A stretch of DNA of 33,802 nucleotides from Pseudomonadota bacterium (GTDB lineage Bacteria > Pseudomonadota > Alphaproteobacteria > Sphingomonadales > Sphingomonadaceae), in the NCBI GenBank assembly GCA_023432995.1, contig JAEZES010000257.1, positions 1 to 33,802 on the forward strand, given 5' to 3'. Every line of letters begins with the position of its first letter. Position 1 is the stretch's first letter. The position numbers and the translations under genes are program-made. The notes below the pieces were generated by a model. It was not told where the DNA came from. It saw only the letters and a program-made list of their open reading frames with translations, and did no database searches. Below are positions 1 to 6,718 of the stretch, piece after piece.

Positions 1-3
1 CCA

Positions 4-54
4 CGACACCGGCGGTGTCGCGGTCCCCCTCCCCATCGCTTCGCGACAGGGAGG
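4..54. repeat. Two intergenic hairpins at left edge
   Basis: Two inverted repeats lie side by side. The first is CGACACC-GGC-GGTGTCG at 4-20. The second spans 28-54; on the minus strand it reads CCTCCC, TG, TCGC, GAA, GCGA, TG, GGGAGG, a two-part stem with a GAA loop. They sit just downstream of the minus-strand gene that ends at 78, so they could help end its transcript, but there is no T tract. The compact GC-rich form also fits a dispersed intergenic repeat. No second copy was noticed in this window. Confidence 0.45.
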
Positions 55-77
55 ATCTTCGCTCGCGCCAATCCCCA

Positions 78-1922
78 TCACGCCTCTTCCAGCACCCGCT
101 CTTCGTCGAGCAGCGTGACCACCCCGCGCCCGCCGTCGACGCGGATGCGCTGCCCGTCCCTGATCCGCTGCGTCGCCTTGCCGGTGCCGACCACGGCCGG
201 CAGCCCGTACTCGCGCGCGACGATCGCCATGTGGCTCATCGAGCCGCCGATGTCGGACACCGCGGCGCTGATCTTCTGGAAGATCGGGCTCCAGGTCGGG
301 TTGGTCACCTGGCACACGAGCACGTCGCCCGGCTGGATGCGGCCGATCTCCTCGACCGACTTGACCACCCGCGCGGTGCCCTCGACGACGCCCGAGCAGG
401 CGGCGAAGCCCTTGAGCTCGTTGGTGTCCTCGCTGCCGTCGTCGAGCCACTGGTCGAGGTTCTCGCGGGTGATCCCCCACAGCATGACGATCGCCGGATC
501 GTCGATCACGTCGGGCACCTGCCCGAGCGCGGGCGAAGTCGGATGCTTGGCCCACTCCGCGATCGCCGCCTTGCGTTCGGCGACGACGGCCGGCCAGTGC
601 TGCGGCCCGCGCGGCGGCGCGCCGATGCCCCAGCTCAGCATCAGGTCGATGATCGCGCTCTCGAGCTCGTACTGGGTAAGGTGGAACACGTCGTCCTCGC
701 GGCCTTGCGGGCCGAAGAAGCCGTGTTCCGCCAACAGCGCACCGAACTCCCTGATCTTGTTGAAGAACAGGTTGGTGTACCAGTGTTCGCAGTAGAACTT
801 GTGGCCCTCGACATAGGGGAAGACGCGGTGGGCCAGGCCGATCATCTGGTCGTAGGTCGCGCGGTCCTCGTCGGTCTCGAGCAGCTCGCGGTAGTCGGCG
901 ACGAGCTGGTCGCGCTCGCGCACCAGCTGCTCGGTCGGCCGCTCGATGTCGGCCCCGGCCTTGATCTTCTCGATGTACCCGGGAAGCGCCGCGAACGGCA
1001 GGCTGAGGTCGTCGTTCCAGCTGCGGTGGTAGTGATAGAACCCGTCGCCGCTGCTGACGTTGAACCAGGGGTTGCGGCTTGTTTCGAGCTCGCCGAGCCA
1101 TTCCTTGCCCGCGTTGCCGACCCGGTCGAGCTCGGCGAGCACGGTGTCGATGTCCATCCCGTCGGTGAAGTGGTGGTCGACGCCGAGCTCGACGGCGCGG
1201 CGGGCGAGCCGCTTGACCTCCTCGTCGGGCCGGAAGATCTCGGCCTCCATTCCCGCGACCATGCGGCTGATCGCCTGGTCGCTGATCTCGGGGAAGGCCT
1301 TCTTGCAGAAGTCGAAGAAGGTCATGTAGGCGCCGTAGCCGAGCAGCAGGAACTCGAAGTGGTGGTGCCACATGCGGTGGTACCCTTCGACCTGCTTCTG
1401 GTAGATCTCGAGCAGCGCGTGGTTGCTGGCGACGCCCTTGCCGGTATGCGTCGTCTCGAGCGGCTCGTAGTCGGGCAGCGTCGGCTTCGGCAGCGCCTGC
1501 GCCTCGGCGATCAGCGCCTTCATCTTGTCCTTCCACTGGTCGTAGAGCCGCTCCCAGTGCTCGTAGTAGTAGAACGCCCGCTGCTGGAACTGCTCGACCC
1601 GCTCGCCGATCTCCGCCGGATCGGTCACGGCGACGCCGCCGATATAGACCCGCCCGTTGATCACCCGGTGCTCGATCCCCTTGGCGGTCGGCAGCACGTG
1701 CACCCGCGTGTTGAACGCGCCGAGCGCGACGTAGGCCGCCTCGGCGGTGATCATGTCGAAGTGATGCATCGGCTCGGGGAAGTGCATCGAGTTGTAGAAC
1801 CAGAACTTCTGGTCGTCCTCGGGCACGAACTGGGTGTAGTACGGATAGGCCGCCTGCGCGCCTTCAGTCCCGGGCACGACCTTGAGGTCGCTCGGCAGGG
1901 GGAAACTCTTCTGGTCGGTCAT
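78..1922 (-). CDS. PEP-utilizing phosphotransferase, phenylphosphate synthase (PpsA)-like
   Basis: The protein has 614 residues if it starts at MTDQKSF. That start is chosen because GAGAGAGG lies 10 bases upstream; the open frame runs 20 codons further without a better site. The last 90 residues form a PEP-utilizer mobile domain with the motif GGSMSHMAIVAREYGLPAVVG, where His564 is the expected phosphohistidine, followed by DGQRIRVDGGRGVV. The first 500 residues are rich in aromatics and His and show no ATP-grasp (PPDK N-terminal) domain. This architecture matches the large subunit of phenylphosphate synthase, where the ATP-binding half is a separate polypeptide, and in part the antibiotic- and His-domain region of rifampicin phosphotransferase. 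The likely role is cytoplasmic transfer of phosphate through His to a phenolic or related alcohol. The substrate is unknown. No ATP-grasp partner is seen here; it could lie past the left edge. Domain call firm, substrate weak. Confidence 0.85.
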   Translation of the reverse strand: MTDQKSFPLPSDLKVVPGTEGAQAAYPYYTQFVPEDDQKFWFYNSMHFPEPMHHFDMITAEAAYVALGAFNTRVHVLPTAKGIEHRVINGRVYIGGVAVTDPAEIGERVEQFQQRAFYYYEHWERLYDQWKDKMKALIAEAQALPKPTLPDYEPLETTHTGKGVASNHALLEIYQKQVEGYHRMWHHHFEFLLLGYGAYMTFFDFCKKAFPEISDQAISRMVAGMEAEIFRPDEEVKRLARRAVELGVDHHFTDGMDIDTVLAELDRVGNAGKEWLGELETSRNPWFNVSSGDGFYHYHRSWNDDLSLPFAALPGYIEKIKAGADIERPTEQLVRERDQLVADYRELLETDEDRATYDQMIGLAHRVFPYVEGHKFYCEHWYTNLFFNKIREFGALLAEHGFFGPQGREDDVFHLTQYELESAIIDLMLSWGIGAPPRGPQHWPAVVAERKAAIAEWAKHPTSPALGQVPDVIDDPAIVMLWGITRENLDQWLDDGSEDTNELKGFAACSGVVEGTARVVKSVEEIGRIQPGDVLVCQVTNPTWSPIFQKISAAVSDIGGSMSHMAIVAREYGLPAVVGTGKATQRIRDGQRIRVDGGRGVVTLLDEERVLEEA

Positions 1923-2171
1923 CGTCGGCAAACCTCTCTCGGGAGCGCCCGCGGGCCTTTGCGGTCTCGCTGCATCGGGCACGATCCTAGGGTTGCCGAT
2001 CTAGCCCTTGCGGGCAACTGAATGTGAGGATTCCCGCGCATGAGGCGTGGGACAAATGCGCAGCCGCCGTCGTTCGCGCCGGCGCCACCCTCCAATCGCG
2101 AAAATCTCCACGAACCGCGACCGGTCGTCGCTTGCATCCTGCTGCAGCGTCCCGTCCGCCAGCCCGCGCCG

Positions 2172-2489
2172 CTTGGCCCGCTGTCCGCACCCATTTGACC
2201 CGCGTGGATAACGGCGCGGTGAAAGTTTCAGGTTCCTCGAAAGTCAGCACATGCACCAGCGTGTCCGGCCTTGTGATCGCTGGCCTCGCGCCGCTGGAAC
2301 AGGATCCGGCCGGCCGGCGTTGTAGAACTCGATCTGGTACGTGGCGGTGAAAGCCCAGTCGCCCCGGGCCGTCTTCGGCGGAGTGTAGTCGGTCGGGACC
2401 GGCGGCAGCTCGGTCAGGTCGGCCGGGCGCTCCTGTGCGGCCAGCCCCAGCGCCGCGGCCAGGCCGAAGGCGAAACTGTGGTGGTTCAT
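2172..2489 (-). pseudogene. Decayed exported-protein gene (frameshifted)
   Basis: An ATG at 2489 follows GGAGAGGAG and opens MNHHSFAFGLAAALGLAAQ, a signal-peptide-like start, then PVPTDYTPPKTARGDWAF and IEFYNAGR. At that point the frame breaks: a CCGG unit appears to be duplicated (GGCCGGCCGG near 2310). The next frame continues naturally with RILFQRREASDHKAG, and a further shift gives VHVLTFEEPETFTAP and LSTRVKW, ending near 2190. These three pieces read as one exported protein that has lost its middle and its frame. PDYTPPKTAxGD starts and EPETFTAPxxxxVKW ends are familiar from hypothetical exported proteins of sphingomonads; this family link is from memory. A sequencing error could explain one shift, but hardly both. 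Confidence 0.6.
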
Positions 2490-2664
2490 CGGGTCGGCTC
2501 CTCTCCAGCCGGCCGTCCGCGCCAGTCTATCGGCGGCTGGCCCGCTCAAAGAGGATTTCGGCGCACCAGCCTTGGGACAATCGCGCGCTTTGAGCCGCGT
2601 CAATGCCGGCACCGCGCCGCGCGCGCATCGTGAACGTATGGAATGCTAAGGAAGGATTCAGACC

Positions 2665-3129
2665 GTGCGCGCCTCGACCTTGACCCTCGCGCTGCTCCCG
2701 CTGCTTGCGGCGTGCGGCTCGGCCAATCCCGACGAAGTGATCGACACGGTGCGCGCGACCGAACAGGCGCAGATGCAGGCGATCGCGGCCGACGACTTGC
2801 GCGGCGCCACGCGCAACTACGAGACCGGCGCCGAGGTGCTGGTCCCCGGCGGGGCGAAAGTCACCGGCGCTCCGGCAATCGAGGCCGAATTCAACCGCCT
2901 GCTGGCGGATGCCAATTTCGCGATCGAGATGAAGCCCGGGCCGGCCTGGGCGTCTGAGGGCGGCGAGCTCGCGGTAACCACCGCCACGGGCACCGTCACC
3001 ACGACCGATGAAACCACCGGCGAGGCCGTCGCCGTGCCGATCTCGAACCAGACCGTCTGGCGGCGCGAGGACGGCGTCGGCTGGAAGATCGCCTCCGAGC
3101 ACAACGCGCCGCTGCCGGCGGGCGGCTGA
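2665..3129 (+). CDS. Small lipoprotein with SnoaL/DUF4440-like fold
   Basis: The protein has 154 residues and begins at GTG; AAGGAAGGA sits 8 bases upstream. The N-terminus MRASTLTLALLPLLAACGS has a lipobox LAAC, so Cys17 should be lipidated and the protein anchored in a membrane facing the periplasm. Residues 25-150 look like an NTF2/SnoaL (DUF4440-type) domain: a helix DTVRATEQAQMQAIAADD, then strands ending in NQTVWRREDGVGWKIASEH, the usual W-R-I close. Catalytic residues cannot be assigned. It stands alone on the plus strand between a pseudogene and minus-strand genes. Lipoprotein call is firm; fold call is moderate. Confidence 0.8.
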   Translation: MRASTLTLALLPLLAACGSANPDEVIDTVRATEQAQMQAIAADDLRGATRNYETGAEVLVPGGAKVTGAPAIEAEFNRLLADANFAIEMKPGPAWASEGGELAVTTATGTVTTTDETTGEAVAVPISNQTVWRREDGVGWKIASEHNAPLPAGG

Positions 3130-3132
3130 GGA

Positions 3133-3435
3133 TCAGCGCGGCTGCCGCAGGTCGGCCGTGCGGCAGATCATCGGAGCCATCCGGCCGATCGTGCAGACGA
3201 TCTCGTCGCCGCGGCTGCGCATCGTGAGCGTCGGCGACTCGTGCGACAGCCCCGACCCCGACGGGCGCCGCCGCAGCACGATCGGCTCGCCGCCGGGTTC
3301 TCGATCCGCGCGGTCTCGCCGCCGTGGACGACCGTGACCATCTGCCCGCCGTCGCACGCGTAGGCGAAGCGGCCCTCGACCACGTCGGCGCAGGCGCCGC
3401 GGGCCTTCCGACCGACCTCCCTGCCGAGCAGACCG
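3133..3435 (-). pseudogene. Frameshifted MliC-like (lysozyme inhibitor type) remnant
   Basis: Directly after the stop of the AraC gene, one minus-strand frame gives VVEGRFAYACDGGQMVTV and GGETARIENP. After one apparently missing G in the run AACCCGGCGGCGAG, a second frame continues with GGEPIVLRRRPSGSGLSHES and RGDEIVCTIGRMAPMICR, stopping at 3133. Joined, the two pieces resemble the C-rich beta domain of membrane-bound lysozyme inhibitors (YxCDGG near the start, a G-DE-W/T-G pair near the end). There is no signal peptide or ATG with a ribosome binding site, so the 5' end also seems lost. A sequencing error could account for the frameshift but not for the missing start. The family match is by eye and only moderate. 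Confidence 0.45.
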
Positions 3436-3439
3436 ACGT

Positions 3440-4402
3440 CTAGGTGGTGGGGCGACCCCGCCACTCGCTCGGCGTGCGGCCGAACCGCTTCCTGAACGCC
3501 CGCGCGAAATACCCCGGATCGAGGAAGCCGCAGCGGAACGCGATCTCGCCCACGCCGAGGCCGCCCGCGCGCGGATCGGTCAGCATGTCGCTCGCCCGGT
3601 CGAGGCGCGTCGCGGTGAGTTCCTGCACGAAGCTGGTCCCATTCCCGGCCAGCAATTGCTGCAGGTAGCGCTTGGAGATGCCGAGCTCGGCGGCGAGGCC
3701 CTCGGGCGAGAGCTCGGGATCGGCATAGTCGGTCTCGATGCGCCGCAGGATCTGCCGCGCGAGCTGGCCGCGGTGGCGGCTCTCGGTCGCCGGCTCGTGG
3801 AAGCCGGTCGCCAGCGTCAGCAGCGTGCCGACCTGTTCCGCGATCATCGGGCGGGGCAGTGGCGTGCGGTCGATCCCCTCGGCCATCGTCTCGAGCAGGC
3901 TGCCGAGCGGGGCGCCCCAGCCGCTGCGGGCGGACACCGGCCGCCCCAGCAGTGCGCCAGGGTCGGGCAGGTAGCGGTCGAGCCAGCCGAGCGGCATCAT
4001 CAGGTCGAGCGCCTCGTGCGCGGTGTGCATCTCCATCTGGTAGAAGCGGGTGTTGTCGAGCAGCACGAACTCGCCCGGCTTCACCGTGAAGCGGCGGCCG
4101 CCCATCCGCGTCCGCAGCGCGCCCCTGCGCGCGTAGACCAGCTGGATCGACGGCGCGGCCTTGCCGGCGCCCTCGTCGCCGCAGTGCACGACGCGCTGGG
4201 CGGGCGCCTCGAGCCGCAGCAGCCTGAGCTGGCCGACGCCGTGGCTGCTCCACCGCGCGGCGAAAACGGTCTCGTCGAACACGCAGACGTCGATCGGCGC
4301 GATCGTCCGCGCCGCCCACTCCTGCCACGCGCGCACCGCCTCGGGCCGGGCGAGGCCGGCCGAGCTCCAGCTCATGTCGTCGGCGGCAGGGGCGAGGGTC
4401 AT
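3440..4402 (-). CDS. AraC-family transcriptional regulator (AraC_binding_2 type)
   Basis: The protein has 320 residues. Residues about 30-190 form an AraC_binding_2-like sensor (YARRGALRTRMGGRRFTVKP, then EFVLLDNTRFYQMEMHTAHE). Residues about 215-318 hold two helix-turn-helix motifs: LSPEGLAAELGISKRYLQQL and VGEIAFRCGFLDPGYFARAF, followed by the usual KRFGRTPSEWR. It is a cytoplasmic DNA-binding activator or repressor; members with this sensor often answer to aromatic acids. The start at 4402 has only a distant GGGGAGG; a Met eight residues later is possible. It is divergent from the VOC/AraC pair that starts at 4556, so the 153-base gap probably holds promoters for both sides. Confidence 0.88.
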   Translation of the reverse strand: MTLAPAADDMSWSSAGLARPEAVRAWQEWAARTIAPIDVCVFDETVFAARWSSHGVGQLRLLRLEAPAQRVVHCGDEGAGKAAPSIQLVYARRGALRTRMGGRRFTVKPGEFVLLDNTRFYQMEMHTAHEALDLMMPLGWLDRYLPDPGALLGRPVSARSGWGAPLGSLLETMAEGIDRTPLPRPMIAEQVGTLLTLATGFHEPATESRHRGQLARQILRRIETDYADPELSPEGLAAELGISKRYLQQLLAGNGTSFVQELTATRLDRASDMLTDPRAGGLGVGEIAFRCGFLDPGYFARAFRKRFGRTPSEWRGRPTT

Positions 4403-4555
4403 GGGGATACCCTAACCTGCCTCCCCGGCTTCGTCATCCCCGCGACGTGGGCCGCGGTTTCTGGCGTATCCGCGACAAGAATTGCCATTCCTGCGATAGC
4501 GCGCCGCCCGCGCCCGCTGTAACCTTCCTCCGTTGGCCAAAGGGGGAGAGACACG

Positions 4556-4915
4556 ATGGACTGCCGCATCGGCTACGTGATCGTCGGGGTGAAGTCGTTC
4601 GACACGGCGATCCCGTTCTACCGCGACACGCTGGGCTTTGAGCTGCTTTACTGCGAGCCCGAGTTCCACTTCGCCTCGTTCAAGGTCGGCGACCTCAACT
4701 TCTCGCTCGCAGAGGGCGCGGAGGATGTTCACGGCACCGGCGACCGCAACACCGGCATCGGCTTCGTGGTCGCCGATGTCGATGCGGCGCACGCGGCGCT
4801 CGTCGCCAAGGGGGTCAAGTTCACGATGGGACCGGGCAAGATGCCATGGGGCGGCTATATGGCGATGTTCGTCGACCCCGACGGCAACGAGTTCTACCTC
4901 GACCAGGCGCGATGA
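4556..4915 (+). CDS. VOC (glyoxalase/bleomycin-resistance) family protein
   Basis: The protein has 119 residues, a single VOC module of two beta-alpha-beta-beta-beta units. Unit one is IGYVIVGVKSFDTAIPFYRD to LNFSLAEG; unit two is GIGFVVADVDAAHAALVAKG to MFVDPDGNEFYLDQ. The DPDGNEFYL end with Glu is the common metal-ligand element, but the first strand has Tyr where a metal-binding His is usual, so canonical glyoxalase chemistry is doubtful. GGGGGAGAGA stands ahead of ATG. The stop overlaps the start of the following AraC gene by four bases (ATGA), so the two are translated together. A ligand-binding or small-molecule modifying role tied to that regulator is an inference. Confidence 0.88.
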   Translation: MDCRIGYVIVGVKSFDTAIPFYRDTLGFELLYCEPEFHFASFKVGDLNFSLAEGAEDVHGTGDRNTGIGFVVADVDAAHAALVAKGVKFTMGPGKMPWGGYMAMFVDPDGNEFYLDQAR

Positions 4916-5670
4916 CGCAGGCGACCGGCGCCTATCCGCCGCTGCCCCCCGCGATCCGCTGCCTCGCGGCGACCTACTTCAACGGGTTCCACATCAGGCC
5001 GCACCGGCACCACTGGGGCCAGCTGGTCTATGCCGCGGCCGGGCTCATGCGGGTGAGCGCCGAGGGCAAGCTGTGGATCGTTCCGCCGGCCCGCGCGGTG
5101 TGGGTTCCCGCCGGCGTCGAGCACGAGATTCGAGCGCTCGGCGACTTCGCGATGCGCACGCTGTACTTCCCGACCCAGTGGGCGGCCGGCCTGCCGGAAG
5201 CCTGTTGCGCGCTCGACGTCACCCCGCTGCTGCGCGAGCTGGTGCTCGAAGTGATCGAGCGGTGCCCCGTCCGCGAGGCCGACGAGCCCGGCATGCGGCT
5301 CGCCGCGGTCACCATCGACTGCATCGCCAAGGCTCGCACCCTGCCACTGCAGCTGCCGCTGCCGCGCGACCCGCGTGCCTTGCGGCTGGCGCACAGGCTG
5401 ATCGCCGATCCCGCCGACCCGGCACCCCTGGCCGAGCTGGCCCGCGCCGCCGGCGCCAGCCCGCGCACGATCCAACGGCTGTTCCTCGGCGAGACCCGCC
5501 TGCCCTTCGCGCAATGGCGCCAGCGGCTGCGCCTGCTCCACGGAGCCACGGCGCTCGGCCAAGGCAAGTCGGTGACCGAGGCGGGGCTCGAGGCCGGCTA
5601 TGCCGGGACCAGCGCCTTCATCGCTGCCTTCCGCCGGCAATTCGGCATCACGCCGTCGAGGCTGGGGTAA
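4912..5670 (+). CDS. AraC-family regulator with cupin sensor
   Basis: The protein has 252 residues starting at MTQATGAYPP. This start is chosen because the ATG overlaps the TGA of the VOC gene (ATGA); an in-frame ATG further upstream lies inside the VOC gene. Residues 15-90 form a small cupin with a His cluster (FHIRPHRHHWGQLVYAA) and the P-ARAVWVPAGVEHEI turn, as in the AraC type whose cupin binds a small ligand. Residues 165-252 carry the two helix-turn-helix motifs: LAELARAAGASPRTIQRLF and VTEAGLEAGYAGTSAFIAAF, then RRQFGITPSRLG. It probably controls its own unit or the adjacent exported-protein genes. A hairpin follows the stop. Confidence 0.9.
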   Translation: MTQATGAYPPLPPAIRCLAATYFNGFHIRPHRHHWGQLVYAAAGLMRVSAEGKLWIVPPARAVWVPAGVEHEIRALGDFAMRTLYFPTQWAAGLPEACCALDVTPLLRELVLEVIERCPVREADEPGMRLAAVTIDCIAKARTLPLQLPLPRDPRALRLAHRLIADPADPAPLAELARAAGASPRTIQRLFLGETRLPFAQWRQRLRLLHGATALGQGKSVTEAGLEAGYAGTSAFIAAFRRQFGITPSRLG

Positions 5671-5675
5671 CCTCG

Positions 5676-5701
5676 GCCCGCTGGGGGATTGTCGAGCGGG
5701 C
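5676..5701 (+). terminator. Hairpin after AraC gene
   Basis: GCCCGCT (5676-5682) pairs perfectly with AGCGGGC (5695-5701) across a 12-base loop, six bases after the stop of the AraC gene. No T tract follows, so this is only a possible terminator or transcript-end structure, placed before the next gene at 5744. Confidence 0.35.
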
Positions 5702-5743
5702 TTGAGCCGCTAGTGTCCGCTCGCGTTACGGCGGGAGAGGGCA

Positions 5744-6718
5744 ATGGGTCGCACGTGGTTGGCAATCGGGATGTTCGCGTTCGCCGTTCCGCTGCACGCC
5801 CAGGACGACCCCGGACCGATCGCGGTCTACGGCAACAAGCAGACCTTCGAGATCGCGCCGGTGCTGCTGGCCGCCGAAGATCACTACCCGGGCGAGGCGA
5901 CCGTGCGCATGGGCAGCCTCGCCAACCTCGTCGGCGCGCCGCCGGTGCCGGGCTTCGGCGAGGAAGGCGAGGCGGACGTCGCCACCAACGCCGAGACGCA
6001 GCTGCTGCGCTACTCGGTCGACAACCCGAACCTGCGCGTGATCCTCGGTGTCAGCGAGGGCCTCTACCGGATCGTCGCGCGCCGCTCGGCCGGGATTGCG
6101 AGCGTCGCCGACCTCAAGGGCAAGGCGGTGGCGACGATCCCGCAGACCAGTTCGGGCTATTTCCTCCACCGCATGCTTGCGCAGGCCGGGCTCAGCTTCG
6201 CCGACATCGAGGCGCGGCCGATCGTCCCGCTCGCCGGCATGACCGAGGCGCTGCGAAAGGGCGAGGTCGACGCGGTCGTGATCTGGGAGCCGGAGAGCGG
6301 CAACGCCGCACAGGTGCTCGGAGACGACCTGGTCGAGTTCTCGGGCGAGGGCGTGTACCGCGAGCTGTTCAACCTCAGCACCACCGCCGAGAAGCTGGCG
6401 GACCCCGCGACGCGCGCGCGGATCGTCCGCTTTGTGCGCGCGATCATCGACGCCTCGGCTGAGCTGCGCGACGATCCGGCGCGGGCCAAGGCGCTCGTCG
6501 TCGAGGCCGGCGGCTTTTCGCCCGAGGATGTCGACGACAGCTGGAAGCACCACCGCTACCGGCCGGGCTTCCCGGCCGACCTGCTCGAGGTGATGGCGGT
6601 CGAGGAGCAATGGCTGGCCGCGCAATCGAACCGCACGCCGCGCTCGCGCGAGCAGCTGACGACCCTGATCGACACCACTGTCTACGAGGAGGCGCTCGCG
6701 CTGGAGGGCGGAGAGTGA
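5744..6718 (+). CDS. ABC-type substrate-binding protein (NMT1/SsuA-like), orphan
   Basis: The protein has 324 residues. GGGAGAGG lies just before ATG. Residues 1-20 are a signal peptide ending in PLHA-QDD, so it is periplasmic. The rest resembles the NMT1/SsuA/nitrate-taurine class of binding proteins: a ligand loop GEADVATNAETQLLRYS, the domain opener GIASVADLKGKAVATIPQTS, the repeat EALRKGEVDAVVIWEPES, and a C-terminal helical end. These proteins deliver small anions or heterocycles to an ABC importer. No permease or ATPase gene is adjacent. Its stop overlaps the GTG of the next gene (GTGA), which ties it instead to an exported triple SnoaL-like protein. The ligand cannot be read from sequence. 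Confidence 0.88.
   Translation: MGRTWLAIGMFAFAVPLHAQDDPGPIAVYGNKQTFEIAPVLLAAEDHYPGEATVRMGSLANLVGAPPVPGFGEEGEADVATNAETQLLRYSVDNPNLRVILGVSEGLYRIVARRSAGIASVADLKGKAVATIPQTSSGYFLHRMLAQAGLSFADIEARPIVPLAGMTEALRKGEVDAVVIWEPESGNAAQVLGDDLVEFSGEGVYRELFNLSTTAEKLADPATRARIVRFVRAIIDASAELRDDPARAKALVVEAGGFSPEDVDDSWKHHRYRPGFPADLLEVMAVEEQWLAAQSNRTPRSREQLTTLIDTTVYEEALALEGGE

Noticed and set aside
15..2021. Long plus-strand open frame antisense to the PEP-utilizing gene
   Set aside because: No ribosome binding site or domain; the opposite frame has conserved motifs.
4447..4641. Short frame overlapping the start of the VOC gene
   Set aside because: It runs out of frame into the VOC gene and has no family match; the ATG at 4556 has a strong ribosome binding site.
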